Assembly (NCBI GenBank): GCA_030710605.1
Contig: CP092874.1
Coordinates: forward strand, 25,688,282-25,752,281
From: Cordylochernes scorpioides
Taxonomy: Eukaryota; Arthropoda; Arachnida; Pseudoscorpiones; Chernetidae
DNA length: 64,000 nucleotides
Direction: 5' to 3'
Both the position numbers and the translations under genes were made by a program. A model generated the notes under the pieces. That model was given only the letters and a program-made list of their open reading frames with translations, ran no database searches and was not told where the DNA came from. Within the stretch, counting starts at the first letter, position 1. Each line of letters opens with the position of its first letter. This document shows, piece by piece, positions 48,653 through 58,249 of this stretch.

Positions 48653-49322
48653 TGTTAAATGAATGGAAGATACATTCATTCGGTACATAACCCGGACTAC
48701 TGGAGGCACGTACGAAAGTCGCCAACTGCCAGGGTTTGTCTTCTGACTTATTGTCTATCTGTTGACATCCATCTGATGTCACTAGGCTGTTTTGTTTCTG
48801 GGATGATTCTTCAATGGTTCTTGTGACAAAAGTTACTTTTTACGGGTTATTACACACAAAAAAAAAAGGAATATACTAGGGCTTAAGGTAAATGTAACTT
48901 AATACACAGCAAAGCGTACACTCAAGATTACAACACCAACAACAACAACAAAAAAAGTAAATAAAACTAACGATTGATAAAACAAAAACAAAACAGTACT
49001 TATCTTTATTATAGTGTTGGTTGGGATAGGACTCGGGTCACATCGAGATGCGAAGAGATCCCCAGACACGGAAAAATCACGTAGAAAAACACTTTAAGCG
49101 TCTCCGCACCAATTCTCCACGCTCTGGGCCCCGTTTGCATTCCCTTAGTACCCTCTTATATAGAGACATGGCCACATTCATCCAATGAGAAGACACTAGA
49201 GATTGGTTTACTAACAACCAAAGACAACATTCTTCCCACTAAAAACTGATCAGAAAAACTGAAAATATTTGTCAATATAATTTGAAACTTGGTTGAATGT
49301 GTTAAGTCTGGAATCTCTGAAG

Positions 49323-49430
49323 ATGGAAGGTTGTTCGACTGTTCTCTTGGTGCTGGCAAGCATTGCTTTTCTAGGTTCTGGAGATGTTACCGTGTCCTGT
49401 TACAAGGTTGTCCCCAAATATTTAAACACT
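49323..49430 (+). CDS. Possible first exon with signal peptide
   Basis: ATG begins MEGCSTVLLVLASIAFLGSG followed by DVTVSCYK, a good signal peptide with a cysteine after it. A TATATA at 49158 is about 165 bp upstream. No strong donor is visible, and it is unlike CRP exon 1. It could belong to CRP4 or to another secreted gene, or be chance. Confidence 0.25.
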
Positions 49431-49500
49431 TTCAAAAAATCAAAATACCAATATTATTCACCGTTATATATAATGTCTTTATATTATGTATAAAATAATT

Positions 49501-49795
49501 GGGGGGGTCGGTGGAAGGATGGTTTAAACCGTTGGTTTTCAACCGCTACGACCCGGGTTCGATTCCCGCACTGTGCACTTTTTTCTGATTTAAAAAAAAT
49601 GCTCCAATGGCCCCCGATTCTTGCAAAAGTCCAACCCCAAAAGCGAGTGCAAGTAACCAAACCGGGCTCTGGCACATTTGTAAGTGCAAAGTCGAACTGC
49701 TTTTCACATGTGTAGACATGTGCACTTATAGTAGTTACCTACCTCTACCCACCATGATTATCATGGCCTGTACCACGTGTACTAGGGATAAGCAA
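49501..49795 (+). mobile_element. tRNA-derived SINE, copy 2
   Basis: B box GGTTCGATTCCCGC (49557-49570); tail CACATGTGTAGACATGTG and CCCACCATGATTATCATGGC, which is the satellite B sequence. Confidence 0.8.
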
Positions 49796-50640
49796 TATAT
49801 ATAAAATAATTTTATTATGTATTCTACGTAATAATATTATTCTCCAAGTAATAAGAAAAACATGAACTTCTGGGACAACCTTATATGATTGTGGAGTTGC
49901 TATGTTCTAGTTTTTTTTGGAGAATTGAGATTTAGAAGACTAGGGAATGGAGCCACTCTTCTGAGGTCTTTTGTAACGTGGTCTGTGGTGCAGAGGTGGG
50001 TTCATAGTTGGAGTACAAACTGTTTGCTTTGGGAGCACACGTACTTCCTAGGAAGGGTTGTGAAGTGTAAAGGCATGTTGGACTGAGCTGTGAAAAGCGA
50101 AGATACATTGGAGAATTGAATATATACAACAAGGCTATAATATTCTGCTGCGCCAAGGGCCTTCCGGACAATCATGAGTGGAGAGCCTCTAGCTGCCTTA
50201 TCCTGAAGTCTAGGGCTCTCAAATTCTAGGCCTCATGGACCTCCTGCCTCCACCTTCACTGTCCTCTTCTACTGGATTTCTGCACCAGCCAAGACTCTTG
50301 CCACTCACTGCCCCCAGACGCTGTTCCCTGCCAACTCTACGTTTCCTCCACCCCTGCGAGACATCTTTGCTGCCAGATCCTAGGATCCACAGGAAGTCTG
50401 CCATGGGGGTTAGAAGACCTTGCTCTAAATGGTCAATTAACCCGGAATAGAAAGAAGAAGGCTGTAATATAGTAAACAATGATAGTAAAACAAACAGAAA
50501 AAGATAAGTGAGAACAAAAAAATATATAAATAGAATCATAAGAATCATAATGAAAAGATGTTTTAGTGAGTTGGCTGATGGAATGAGAGAATTAAATTGA
50601 AAATAGAAAACGAAGGTACAGAAAGATAATAAGATTTGCT
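49796..50640. other. Intergenic
   Basis: 50140-50450 is more GC-rich than its surroundings; I see no gene. AT-rich elsewhere. Confidence 0.35.
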
Positions 50641-50679
50641 GATGTAATATATAAGGTGCTTTATTAATTTCCAGGACTG

Positions 50680-51500
50680 TTCGTATCTGAAAAAAAATAG
50701 TAAAAAGATAATATTTGAAAATATTTCTTTCCTGCCTCAAATACACCTGTACCATATTTTTTTCCAATTGTCGAAGCAGGAGATAAAATCATCTTTTGGG
50801 AGACTCCTCAAGATTGACTTCTATTCAACTTGTATCATATCAACGTTGTCAAATTTCCTTCCTTTTAACTTCAATTTTCAATTTAGGATAGATTAGAAAG
50901 TCATTGGGAGCTAAGTCGGGAGAATAGGGTGGATGAAGAAGCTGTGTGGTTAAATGCCTGGCCAAGAACTGTAAAACAATATGGACTGTGTGCATTATCA
51001 ACGTGAAGTTTCCAGTCATTGTTTTGCCATCTTTCAGGTCTTTTGAGGCGCACTGCCTCTCTTAAACGCTTAAATATTCCCAAATAAACCTCTTGCTTAT
51101 AATTATACGTCCAAAAGGAATAAACTCATGGTGAGTCAACCCGTGATTATCGAAAAATGTAACAAGCAATGTCTTGAATTTGTATTTTGAAAAATTTGAC
51201 TATCTGGAATTCAATCCTAAACATTCACATTTCTACAGATAGCCCCCAGTCTGTGAATATAAGTCTTTGATTGAAATTCTTCTGCTATCTTTGATTAATT
51301 TCTTTGTTTTGAGATTGTTTTCCTCGAAACATAGTGTTCTTGGACGCCCGGTATGTTGCCCATTGTTTACCTCTTCCCAACCTTTTTGGAAGCGTGAAAA
51401 CCATTCAAAAGTTCTTGAACATGATAAAGCAGCATTACCAAAAGCTTCTTTATTTAATTCATACGTCTCAGTAGCACTTTTTTTCAATTTAAAACAAAAC
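50680..51500 (-). pseudogene. Mariner transposase relic
   Basis: Minus-strand fragments in different frames: helix-turn-helix part (ALSCSRTFEWFSRFQKGWEE, TGRPRTL), then RLREAVRLKRPERWQNNDW, LHVDNAHSPY with the second catalytic D, and CFDNWKKIW near the C-terminus. Many stops; an old inactive DD34D mariner. Confidence 0.8.
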
Positions 51501-51750
51501 TTAAATCAGATTATCTGCTTTTAGAGAAAGCGGCCATTTTAAAAATAGAAATACAAATCGTTCAAAGGAAGTTGTTTTGTTCTTTTTGTTTTATATCGGA
51601 GCGTGCGCCAAGAGATTCGTACATTCAGTCAGGTGTGGTCAACTATGTCCAGTATTTATAACTATATAGAAAGTTGGAATCCTCTGATGAGTATAAGTAA
51701 AAGATTTGAAGCGTACGAAGATACTTTTCTTTTAAACTTTAATAAAGATT

Positions 51751-51783
51751 CAAGCTTTCGGGCGAAAACAGCCCTTCTACAGG
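51751..51783 (-). ncRNA. Hammerhead-like motif, class II, in PLE 3' region
   Basis: Minus strand: TTC-CTGTAGAAGGGC, loop TGTTTTC, GCCCGAAAGCTT-GAA. Stem I TTC/GAA, stem II GGGC/GCCC. 187 bp past the PLE stop. Confidence 0.6.
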
Positions 51784-51969
51784 AACAATAGAAAAACAAT
51801 TTCAAATAGTAACGTTTGTAAACAAATAAATGGTATCTCTATTTGGTCTTGTATTGCGTGAGTGAATCTCACACCCACGCGACCCAGACTATGATACATT
51901 GATTAAATCTGCTAAGTTGAAACTTTCCAAAGTAAAACAAACTGGCAAAGGGCAACTATGGTACACAAT

Positions 51970-52599
51970 TTATGGAAATATTGCTTTATATGCGTCAGGG
52001 ATCTCTATGTGTCGGTTAATACTATTGTGTTTCAAAGAGAGCAACGCCTCGACGACTAATCTTTTGAATTTGCTGTTGATATTAGAGTAATATGCATGTG
52101 GGTGGGATGTGTTAAAAGAATGTCCTGTTTGTCTAATATGTTGTACGATAAGGGACTTGGGTTCATTATTTCTAATGTTTCTGTGATGTTCGTCCATCCT
52201 GTCCTTGATTCGTCTGCCTGTTTCTCCTATGTATATGCTATTACAGTTTGAGCATTTCAATGAATATACGGAGTTTGTGAAAAAAGGTAGGGTAACGGGA
52301 AAACTATTCTTGGTTATGGGATTTCTGATTATTGTTTCTAATTTGGGGGTGTTGGTGTAAAAGGTACGAATACCATAGTTATTTTTTAGGAATCTAGAAA
52401 TGTTGACACTATGCGTAGAGAATGGGATGGTGCATATGGATTTATAAACTTGGCTATTAAGGTGCTGTTGGTGATTATAAAAGTGTCTGAGTATGAAATA
52501 TTTCGGGTATCCAGAGTTCATCAGGTGATCGATTACGTTTTGGGTTTCTATTTGTTTGAATTCTTGCGAAGAACAGTGTGTGAAAATGCGTTTCGACAA
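51970..52599 (-). pseudogene. Penelope-like element, GIY-YIG endonuclease
   Basis: 209 codons; YSLKCSNCNSIYIGETGRRI, RMDEHHRNIRN and a C-terminus NSINRHIEIPDAYKA. It is the longest PLE piece here, with RT missing. It was probably 5'-truncated at insertion. Confidence 0.85.
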
Positions 52600-52776
52600 G
52601 GTTTTTACGGTGTTAATCTTATGGCTAAGGCTATGTATGATTTTTCTCTAGCTCTTTTTAAAATTTTATTTTTTAACCAATCCTTGAAATTAATGAACGC
52701 ACCTTGTATATACTTTGGAATATATTGCAAAATATAATGATGATTGAAGATTAGTGTATTATATGAGATTTATCCG

Positions 52777-52803
52777 CAAGCTTTCGGACGTATGCGTCCA
52801 GGT
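52777..52803 (-). ncRNA. Hammerhead-like motif, class II, partial
   Basis: Minus strand: GGACGCATACGTCCGAAAGCTTGCGG. Stem II GGACG/CGTCC, a third compensatory version; the CUGUNGA half is missing. Confidence 0.4.
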
Positions 52804-52859
52804 CGGGCTGGGCCAGACCATCGAGGACCCCATCATCGCTTGGAGGAGGACACTATCAG

Positions 52860-53010
52860 GGTGGGGAAGAACACCTGGCTGATCTTTCTCATGTAAATAT
52901 TTCAAACTGTAACCTCTCTCCCTACTGTTGACTAGATGTCAAGAAACTGTTTTTAATTGTCAAATTGTCACTCCTCTTCAATCGTCGTCACATTTTGCTA
53001 TTTTTATTCG
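52860..53010 (+). repeat. Fragment related to 57750-57900
   Basis: GTTGACTAGATGTCAAG and TTTTAATTGTCAAATTGTCAC match the right side of the gag-bearing insert. Possibly an LTR end. The GGGTGGGGAAGAACACC piece also recurs near 56930. Confidence 0.45.
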
Positions 53011-53055
53011 AAGAGTTTAATCGTTAAATATAAAGTTCAATACATATAAAATAAA

Positions 53056-53326
53056 AGGATTTAAAAGCGCGAATGTTTCTTTTATACATAAAACGAACTT
53101 CTACTGTCCTTACTGCGATGAAAAAATATATTGGGAGGGCTTGGCTCATCAGTGGTATTAGAGCTCTGAGAAGCGGTCTGGTGGATTAAATTGGCGAAAC
53201 CGCTGGGAGGGTTCACCACTGATGAGCCAAGCCCTCCCAATATATTTTTTCATCGTAGTAAGGACAGTAGAAGTTTGTTTTATGTATAAAAGAAACATTT
53301 GCGCTTTTAAATCCTTTTATTTTATA
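53056..53326. repeat. Long palindrome 12 (family F)
   Basis: GGAGGGCTTGGCTCATCAGT mirrored by ACTGATGAGCCAAGCCCTCC, with further outer pairing to GATTTAAAAGCGC. The 56-bp centre has TTGGCGAAACC. Confidence 0.92.
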
Positions 53327-53749
53327 TGTATAGATGGCGCGTTATTGCTTTGTGATAAAGTTCAATAGTTTAAAAACTTTCCTTTTTTATAAATATATAT
53401 GTGGTATAATATAATAATAAGGTGAGGAAAGAGAAATAATGACACCACAAGTTGGAAGATGAACCCAGAAAACCAGAGAGAGAAGGGGAGAGCGCCGGGC
53501 CCGGCAACAGCCGGAGCGTTCGTGTCGAACACAATTCCCCAACTGCCCTAATAGTGCTGAGGTTCTAAGTAACGAGCCCCTTGGAATGTCCTGGTGTCTC
53601 AAATGACCGTACTTTAGCTGCCCATCTCTCTCTGGGTTGACTGTAGGTTTGCTTTATTATTTCAGGAAGAGTATATATTATGACATATATATATATATTC
53701 CTTCCTACCATTTGTACCATAGTTATTATAAGTCGCGCTTCATTGCTCG
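53327..53749. other. Intergenic
   Basis: 53430-53620 is GC-rich (GAGCGCCGGGCCCGGCAACA) and unmatched elsewhere. No gene seen. Confidence 0.35.
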
Positions 53750-53780
53750 CCTGTTGAAGGGTTTTTACCCGAAAGCTTGC
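53750..53780 (+). ncRNA. Hammerhead-like motif, class II
   Basis: GC-CTGTTGAAGGGT, loop TTTT, ACCCGAAAGCTT-GC. Stem II GGGT/ACCC. The next 35 bp (CTCGTCTTCCTTC) match the arms of the 57061 palindrome. Confidence 0.6.
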
Positions 53781-53941
53781 ACCTATGCATCAATAAAAGA
53801 AACTCGTCTTCCTTCACCATGTTTTTCGTCTAAGTTCAATTTAGTCGATTGGAAGATATTCTTTCCTTTTCTTCTTTTTCTCTTTTCTGAGCGAGGATTC
53901 AATTTCCCTTGCTTCTTATTTCTTTTTAGATTCATTTTTAA

Positions 53942-53985
53942 CAGGAGTCTGTATAAGACGGAATGTCTTAATAAAGGCTTGTGTG
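53942..53985 (+). mobile_element. LINE/SINE 3' tail, copy 3
   Basis: Hairpin AAGACGGAATGTCTT, AATAAAGGC, then (GT)n, into which the Tc1 element is inserted. Confidence 0.55.
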
Positions 53986-54139
53986 TATATACACTGCGTG
54001 ACATTGAAAATGGAACACCAAGAAATAGTGGCCAGAAAGTGATGAAACTCGGCAGACAGAGAGAGAGAGACAGGGACGAACAATAAGTGATCTTTATTTC
54101 AAAATGATAGTCATAATACAGAGCGAGAACGGCGTCGGC

Positions 54140-54832
54140 TTAGTAGCAAGTAGGACCACCGCGGACGGCGATGCACGCAGCAACACGTCTAGGTAGAGAG
54201 TCAATCAGAGTACGGATGGCGTCCTGAGGGATGGCTCTCCATTCCCTCTCAACCATTTGCCACAGTTCGTCTTCTGAACGCGGCTGTGGCAAGGCATGCA
54301 AACGGCGTCCAATGATGTCCCAGACGTGCTCGATTGGTGAGAGATCAGGAGAGTACGGTGGCCAGGGAAGCATCTGTACATCTTGCAGAGCTTGTTGGCT
54401 AATGCGAGCAGTGTGCGGTCGGGCGTTATCCTGCTGATAAAGGGCATTGGGTACCCCCTGAAGGTAGGGGAGTGTCACCGGTCGCAGCACATCATCAACG
54501 TATCGTTGGGCCGTCATAGTGCCCTGAATACGAAGTAAAGGTGACCTGGAATCATACGCGATTGCGCCCCAAGCCATGATTCCACGTTGTCGCACGGTGG
54601 GGCGTTCCACAATTGCTGCCGGATTGGACCTTTCTCCACGTCGACGCCACACGCGTACACGGCGACTATCACTGGACAAGCAGAAACGCGACTCATCTGA
54701 GAACACGACCCTGTGCCATTCCGTCATCCACGTCGATCCAGCCCGGCACCATTCCAAACGTTGGCGCCTATTCGGTGGGGTCAATGGCAGTCTTCTTAGC
54801 GGACGGCATGAGTGCAAGCCATTAGCAACCAA
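54140..54832 (-). CDS. Tc1 transposase, catalytic part
   Basis: 230 codons with the DD34E catalytic triad: VVFSDESRFCL, YQQDNARPHTA and SPDLSPIEHVWD. The N-terminal part is in a different frame, joined near 54835. It cuts and rejoins the transposon ends at TA sites, using the inverted repeats at 53990 and 55415. Confidence 0.92.
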   Translation of the reverse strand: MVANGLHSCRPLRRLPLTPPNRRQRLEWCRAGSTWMTEWHRVVFSDESRFCLSSDSRRVRVWRRRGERSNPAAIVERPTVRQRGIMAWGAIAYDSRSPLLRIQGTMTAQRYVDDVLRPVTLPYLQGVPNALYQQDNARPHTARISQQALQDVQMLPWPPYSPDLSPIEHVWDIIGRRLHALPQPRSEDELWQMVEREWRAIPQDAIRTLIDSLPRRVAACIAVRGGPTCY

Positions 54833-55170
54833 TCGACGGGAAAGGTTCTGGTCGAGATGGAATTATCTAGGGTGTCTTGCACATGTTGCAGGATGGCGGT
54901 ACCAGTGGCTTGTGGGGCCGCCACTGCTTGTCGAAGGATACGCCGATCCACACGTGCTGACGTCACTCTGGTTGCACCGACATTCCTATAAATTGACACA
55001 TTTCCTTGTTCCAACCATCTTCTCCACAGTCTGTGCACCGTGGACGCACCAAGGTGTGTATCATCTGCGATTTGACGTATGGACCAACCTGCCCTTTTCA
55101 GTCCGATCACCATGCCCCTCGTAAAAGCGTCTGTCTGCTTGAACTGCCTCGGTTTACGATGACCTGGCAT
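54796..55170 (-). CDS. Tc1 transposase, DNA-binding N-terminus
   Basis: 124 codons with paired helix-turn-helix (KRAGWSIRQIADDTHLGAST, HRLWRRWLEQG). The frame is lost near 54835 relative to the catalytic part by a one-base change, so the product would be inactive unless this is an assembly error. Confidence 0.88.
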   Translation of the reverse strand: MPGHRKPRQFKQTDAFTRGMVIGLKRAGWSIRQIADDTHLGASTVHRLWRRWLEQGNVSIYRNVGATRVTSARVDRRILRQAVAAPQATGTAILQHVQDTLDNSISTRTFPVDWLLMACTHAVR

Positions 55171-55415
55171 TCTCTGTTATTACACGTGTCTTTTGACACA
55201 AGAACAAAATTTCTACAATGATTTTCCTTGAAGAAATAACGACACGAATACTGTCCTTTCTGCAAGTTCCTTCCCTTATATCTTACTCCATGTGCGCACG
55301 AGAGCTGCGCATTTTACATCATTTGCATAACTCGGTTAGGCGCGTCTACCCTGAAATTTGCATAATTTTCTGGCCACTATATCTTGGTGTTCCATTTTCA
55401 ATGTCACGCAGTGTA

Positions 55416-55751
55416 TATTGGAATACAAGGATGGTATAGAATAGTTCATGTAATTTTTAAAATTGACCTATATAAATCGTAAAGACTAAGAATCTCTGAG
55501 TAGTAAAACTTCAAAAGTTCCTAAAGTCAGGAAATTACTCGAAGTAAGCATCATTCATTCAATATCAACGGGTTCCCTTTCCAGCATGATTAAAAGAGAT
55601 AACCTTGAAGTTATTTGCATAACAAACAAAATATTTAGCGCGAAAATTTACATATCTAGTGATCACAGCAGCTTCTCTTGTCCATTGCAGAGAATCCGTG
55701 GTATATCCATGTAGAGTAACTTCCTTTGCCTCCAATTTGCCCAGATTAATC
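55416..55751. other. Intergenic up to the assembly gap
   Basis: At 55688 the sequence CTTCTCTTGTCCATTGCAG resembles a strong 3' splice site, followed by ESVVYPCRVTSFASNLPRL open into the gap. Possible exon of a lost gene, not convincingly CRP (phase 2 where CRP exon 2 needs phase 1). Confidence 0.25.
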
Positions 55752-55851
55752 NNNNNNNNNNNNNNNNNNNNNNNNNNNNNNNNNNNNNNNNNNNNNNNNN
55801 NNNNNNNNNNNNNNNNNNNNNNNNNNNNNNNNNNNNNNNNNNNNNNNNNNN
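55752..55851. other. Assembly gap of 100 N
   Basis: Exactly 100 N, the usual placeholder for a gap of unknown size. The inverted duplication begins immediately after it. Confidence 0.98.
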
Positions 55852-55940
55852 TACTGTCCTATAAGCTTATGTCCATAGTTTTCTTGAAAACCATTTCTGA
55901 GATTCCATCCTTCAGTGTTGCGTATATAAGCAGAATCGTC

Positions 55941-56003
55941 CAATACACACACACACACACACACAAAGCCTTTATTAAGACGTTAGTCTTATACAGATTC
56001 TCC
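55941..56003 (-). mobile_element. LINE/SINE 3' tail, copy 4
   Basis: Minus strand: AAGACTAACGTCTT hairpin, AATAAAGGC and (TG)n. Confidence 0.55.
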
Positions 56004-57056
56004 GTACAAGGTGCAATAACAGGAAAAGAGCAGCACAGGAAACCAGTAGTTCCGCAACTATATACAATTATTAGTAATAAGGAAAAGTAAGATTTAATAT
56101 GAAAGGTCGACGCCATCGCCTCAAGTCTTCAATTCCATAAGCGCGGAGCAGAAATAGGGACTAAGTTATATAGTTTATATCGACTTCGTTTCTAATATTA
56201 TTGCGTGGCTACGTCATGTCTGATACTAAGTTATTTAGTTCGCCATAAATATCGTATCCAGACACAACATAATCGTCCAATACAGTATTAGAGCTCTGAG
56301 AAGCGGTCTGGTGGATTAAATTGGCGAAACCGCTGGGAGGGTTCACCATTGATGAGCCAAGCCCTCCCAATATATTTTTTAATCGCAGTAAGGACAGTAG
56401 AAGTTTGTATTATGTATAAAAGAAACATTCGTGCTTTTAAATCCTTTATCCCCCTACATTGGAACATCGTCTTGGCGCCTGTTTACCCTACACACATGTG
56501 GGCCATCCTCCTGTAGCTGATGGAGTCCATCCTTCTTTACACAACTTCACTCTGGGATCTCTGCCTCTCTGATATCTTGTTATACAGTGAGGAGAGAATT
56601 ATCCATATTACAATACTTTTTCCCTGGAGACCTGATATTTTACTAAATATTTGTTGGATCGGTGGTTCAATCAGATTCAGAATAGATTGAAATATATAAG
56701 TTTTAATATATCACGACATAACAAGCAGCCAGAACAAGGGAAGACATAAACAGGAAGTGAAGGGAAAGGTGCAGCGCCTCTAGTGGTGGTGGTTGGAAGC
56801 TCCTCAATGCCACGTCGTCCTGTGACGTAGGCGCGCTGGAAGCCACTGTGTATTTGAAGGAAGCACACAGTTCAGCAATATTGATATAAAGATTTTTTTA
56901 ACTCGCCTGGACACTATCACGGTGGGGAAGAACACCTAGCTGATTACATATAGTTCTTTCGATCCTTTTCATATAAATATTAACTAAGAAGCCAATAAAA
57001 GTGTTCTAATTGTCAAAATATACTTTTCCCTGGATACCTGATATATTTTTACTCAA

Positions 57057-57193
57057 TTTATACGATAATAACAAGGCGAAGGAAGACGAGTATCTTTATT
57101 GGTGCACCAATAAAGATACTCGTCTTCCTTCGCCTTGTTATTATCGTATAAGTTCACTCCAGGAAGAATTATTCTACTATTTTTACTCAATAT
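57057..57193. mobile_element. Fold-back insertion with an 88-bp perfect palindrome
   Basis: 57061-57148 is a perfect palindrome (44-bp arms, centre GGTGCACC). TATTTTTACTCAA occurs on both sides, a target duplication of about 13 bp. The left arm of the inverted duplication (about 15115) lacks it. Its arms match the sequence after the class II motif at 53750. Confidence 0.85.
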
Positions 57194-57318
57194 TGGTACA
57201 AAAAGAATTTTTTAAAAATACATATCTAAGTTTCAACAATGGAGAAAACAAAGACATTGGTTACCCATGTTCTATCTGTGATATTGAAAGAGACTAATTC
57301 TGACTTTGTGGGTTTCAG

Positions 57319-57390
57319 CGTTGCAGACGTAGACGAGGAACATTTGAAACTGTAGATGCCATTGATGGAGCTCCATGTACTCGGGGTCGG
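57319..57390 (+). CDS. CRP4 exon 4 (partial gene)
   Basis: 72 nt, phase 0, TTTCAG / GTAAGT. Encodes RCRRRGTFETVDAIDGAPC and TRGR. It differs from CRP2 exon 4 by two bases. Exons 1-3 were not found between 48.6 and 57.3 kb; they may be in the gap or never duplicated. Confidence 0.72.
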
Positions 57391-57519
57391 GTAAGTTTGG
57401 TTTCTTTTGACTTTCTTTAACCTATTGGTACATCATTCCTCTTCGTGTTTTTTGTCTAATCAGGATGACACAAATATATACACAAAGACTACCTTTTTTG
57501 GTCGTTGAGGCACAGCTTG

Positions 57520-57934
57520 CACCACGCTGACGATTCAAGAGAGGGATAGAAGATCAGGAAATCGTATTTGCGGCCGTTTGGCCCAATTTTAGAGAGCCTC
57601 TCCTCGCGCGACTTTCACCTAAACACAAGACTATTATGTTCCTCGACACTGCCATCGAGCATGCTCAGGACTGCGATTCTCTTATTCGCGAGGGATTGTC
57701 CGAACTCAGGGTGGTCTTAAGCTCCTGATGATATCCAGATGTCCCCTCGGTGAGGGTTCCGCCTGATGTAAATATTAAATGTAAATATTTATTTATCATT
57801 ATATTTTTTTATCCTATTTAACTTGCTCTTATAACTCTTTGTGAGTTTAAACGTTGACGAGATGTCAATGAAGTTGTTTAATTGTCAAAATTGTCACGCT
57901 GACAAGGGCCAACAGCCCGAAACGCTTACGTGGT
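57520..57934 (+). mobile_element. Gag-bearing insertion inside a hammerhead motif
   Basis: CACGCTGACGA (57524-57534) is repeated as CACGCTGACAA at 57895-57905, bracketing about 360 bp. The left arm copy (14755) is unsplit. The insert has a 60-codon open stretch (IEDQEIVFAAVWPNFREPLL, then SPKHKTIMFLDTAIEHAQDC) resembling an LTR-element gag end, then AT-rich sequence. Confidence 0.6.
57893..57934 (+). ncRNA. Hammerhead ribozyme-like motif, class I
   Basis: ACG-CTGACAA, stem II GGGC/GCCC with CAACA loop, GAAACGC and CGTGG. G8 is A, which should abolish cleavage; the upstream half-copy at 57524 has the correct GA. Stem I with CCACG is only complete with that upstream half. Confidence 0.55.
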
Positions 57935-58249
57935 TAGCTTTTCTTGATTAATCAAGAAATAGTATTTGCCCAATTCTGGAAATATTAAAAATCAACGATT
58001 AGTTGCTGTTTATTCCGATAGATGGCGCTAGCCATCATCAACTTTTAATTGTAAAATCATGAAATGCCCCTTTTTCTCAAATATATACACGTGAGTTCTT
58101 ATGGGATGCAGCAAAATTTTCTTTAACTTATTAATTCTTTTATGTAATAATCGTCATTTACAATATTTGCAAAATCTTAAGGTATTTCATAATTTGATGA
58201 CTCCGATCGTCTGTTATTTATTTATTTTTTTTTATTAAGGAGACAGAGG

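Larger units (their letters stand above)
53990..55415 (-). mobile_element. Tc1-family DNA transposon
   Basis: TACACTGCGTGACATTGAAA ends, with inverted repeats of about 50 bp and TA at both sides. Encodes a Tc1 transposase with one frameshift. Nearly intact, so fairly young. Confidence 0.92.

Noticed and set aside
50219-50767. 182-codon minus-strand frame with a hydrophobic middle
   Set aside because: It begins within the mariner relic and runs through AT-rich DNA; no family features.
54576-55124. 182-codon plus-strand open frame
   Set aside because: Antisense shadow of the Tc1 transposase.
55659-56090. Open frames reading through the N gap
   Set aside because: The run of unknown bases makes them artefacts.
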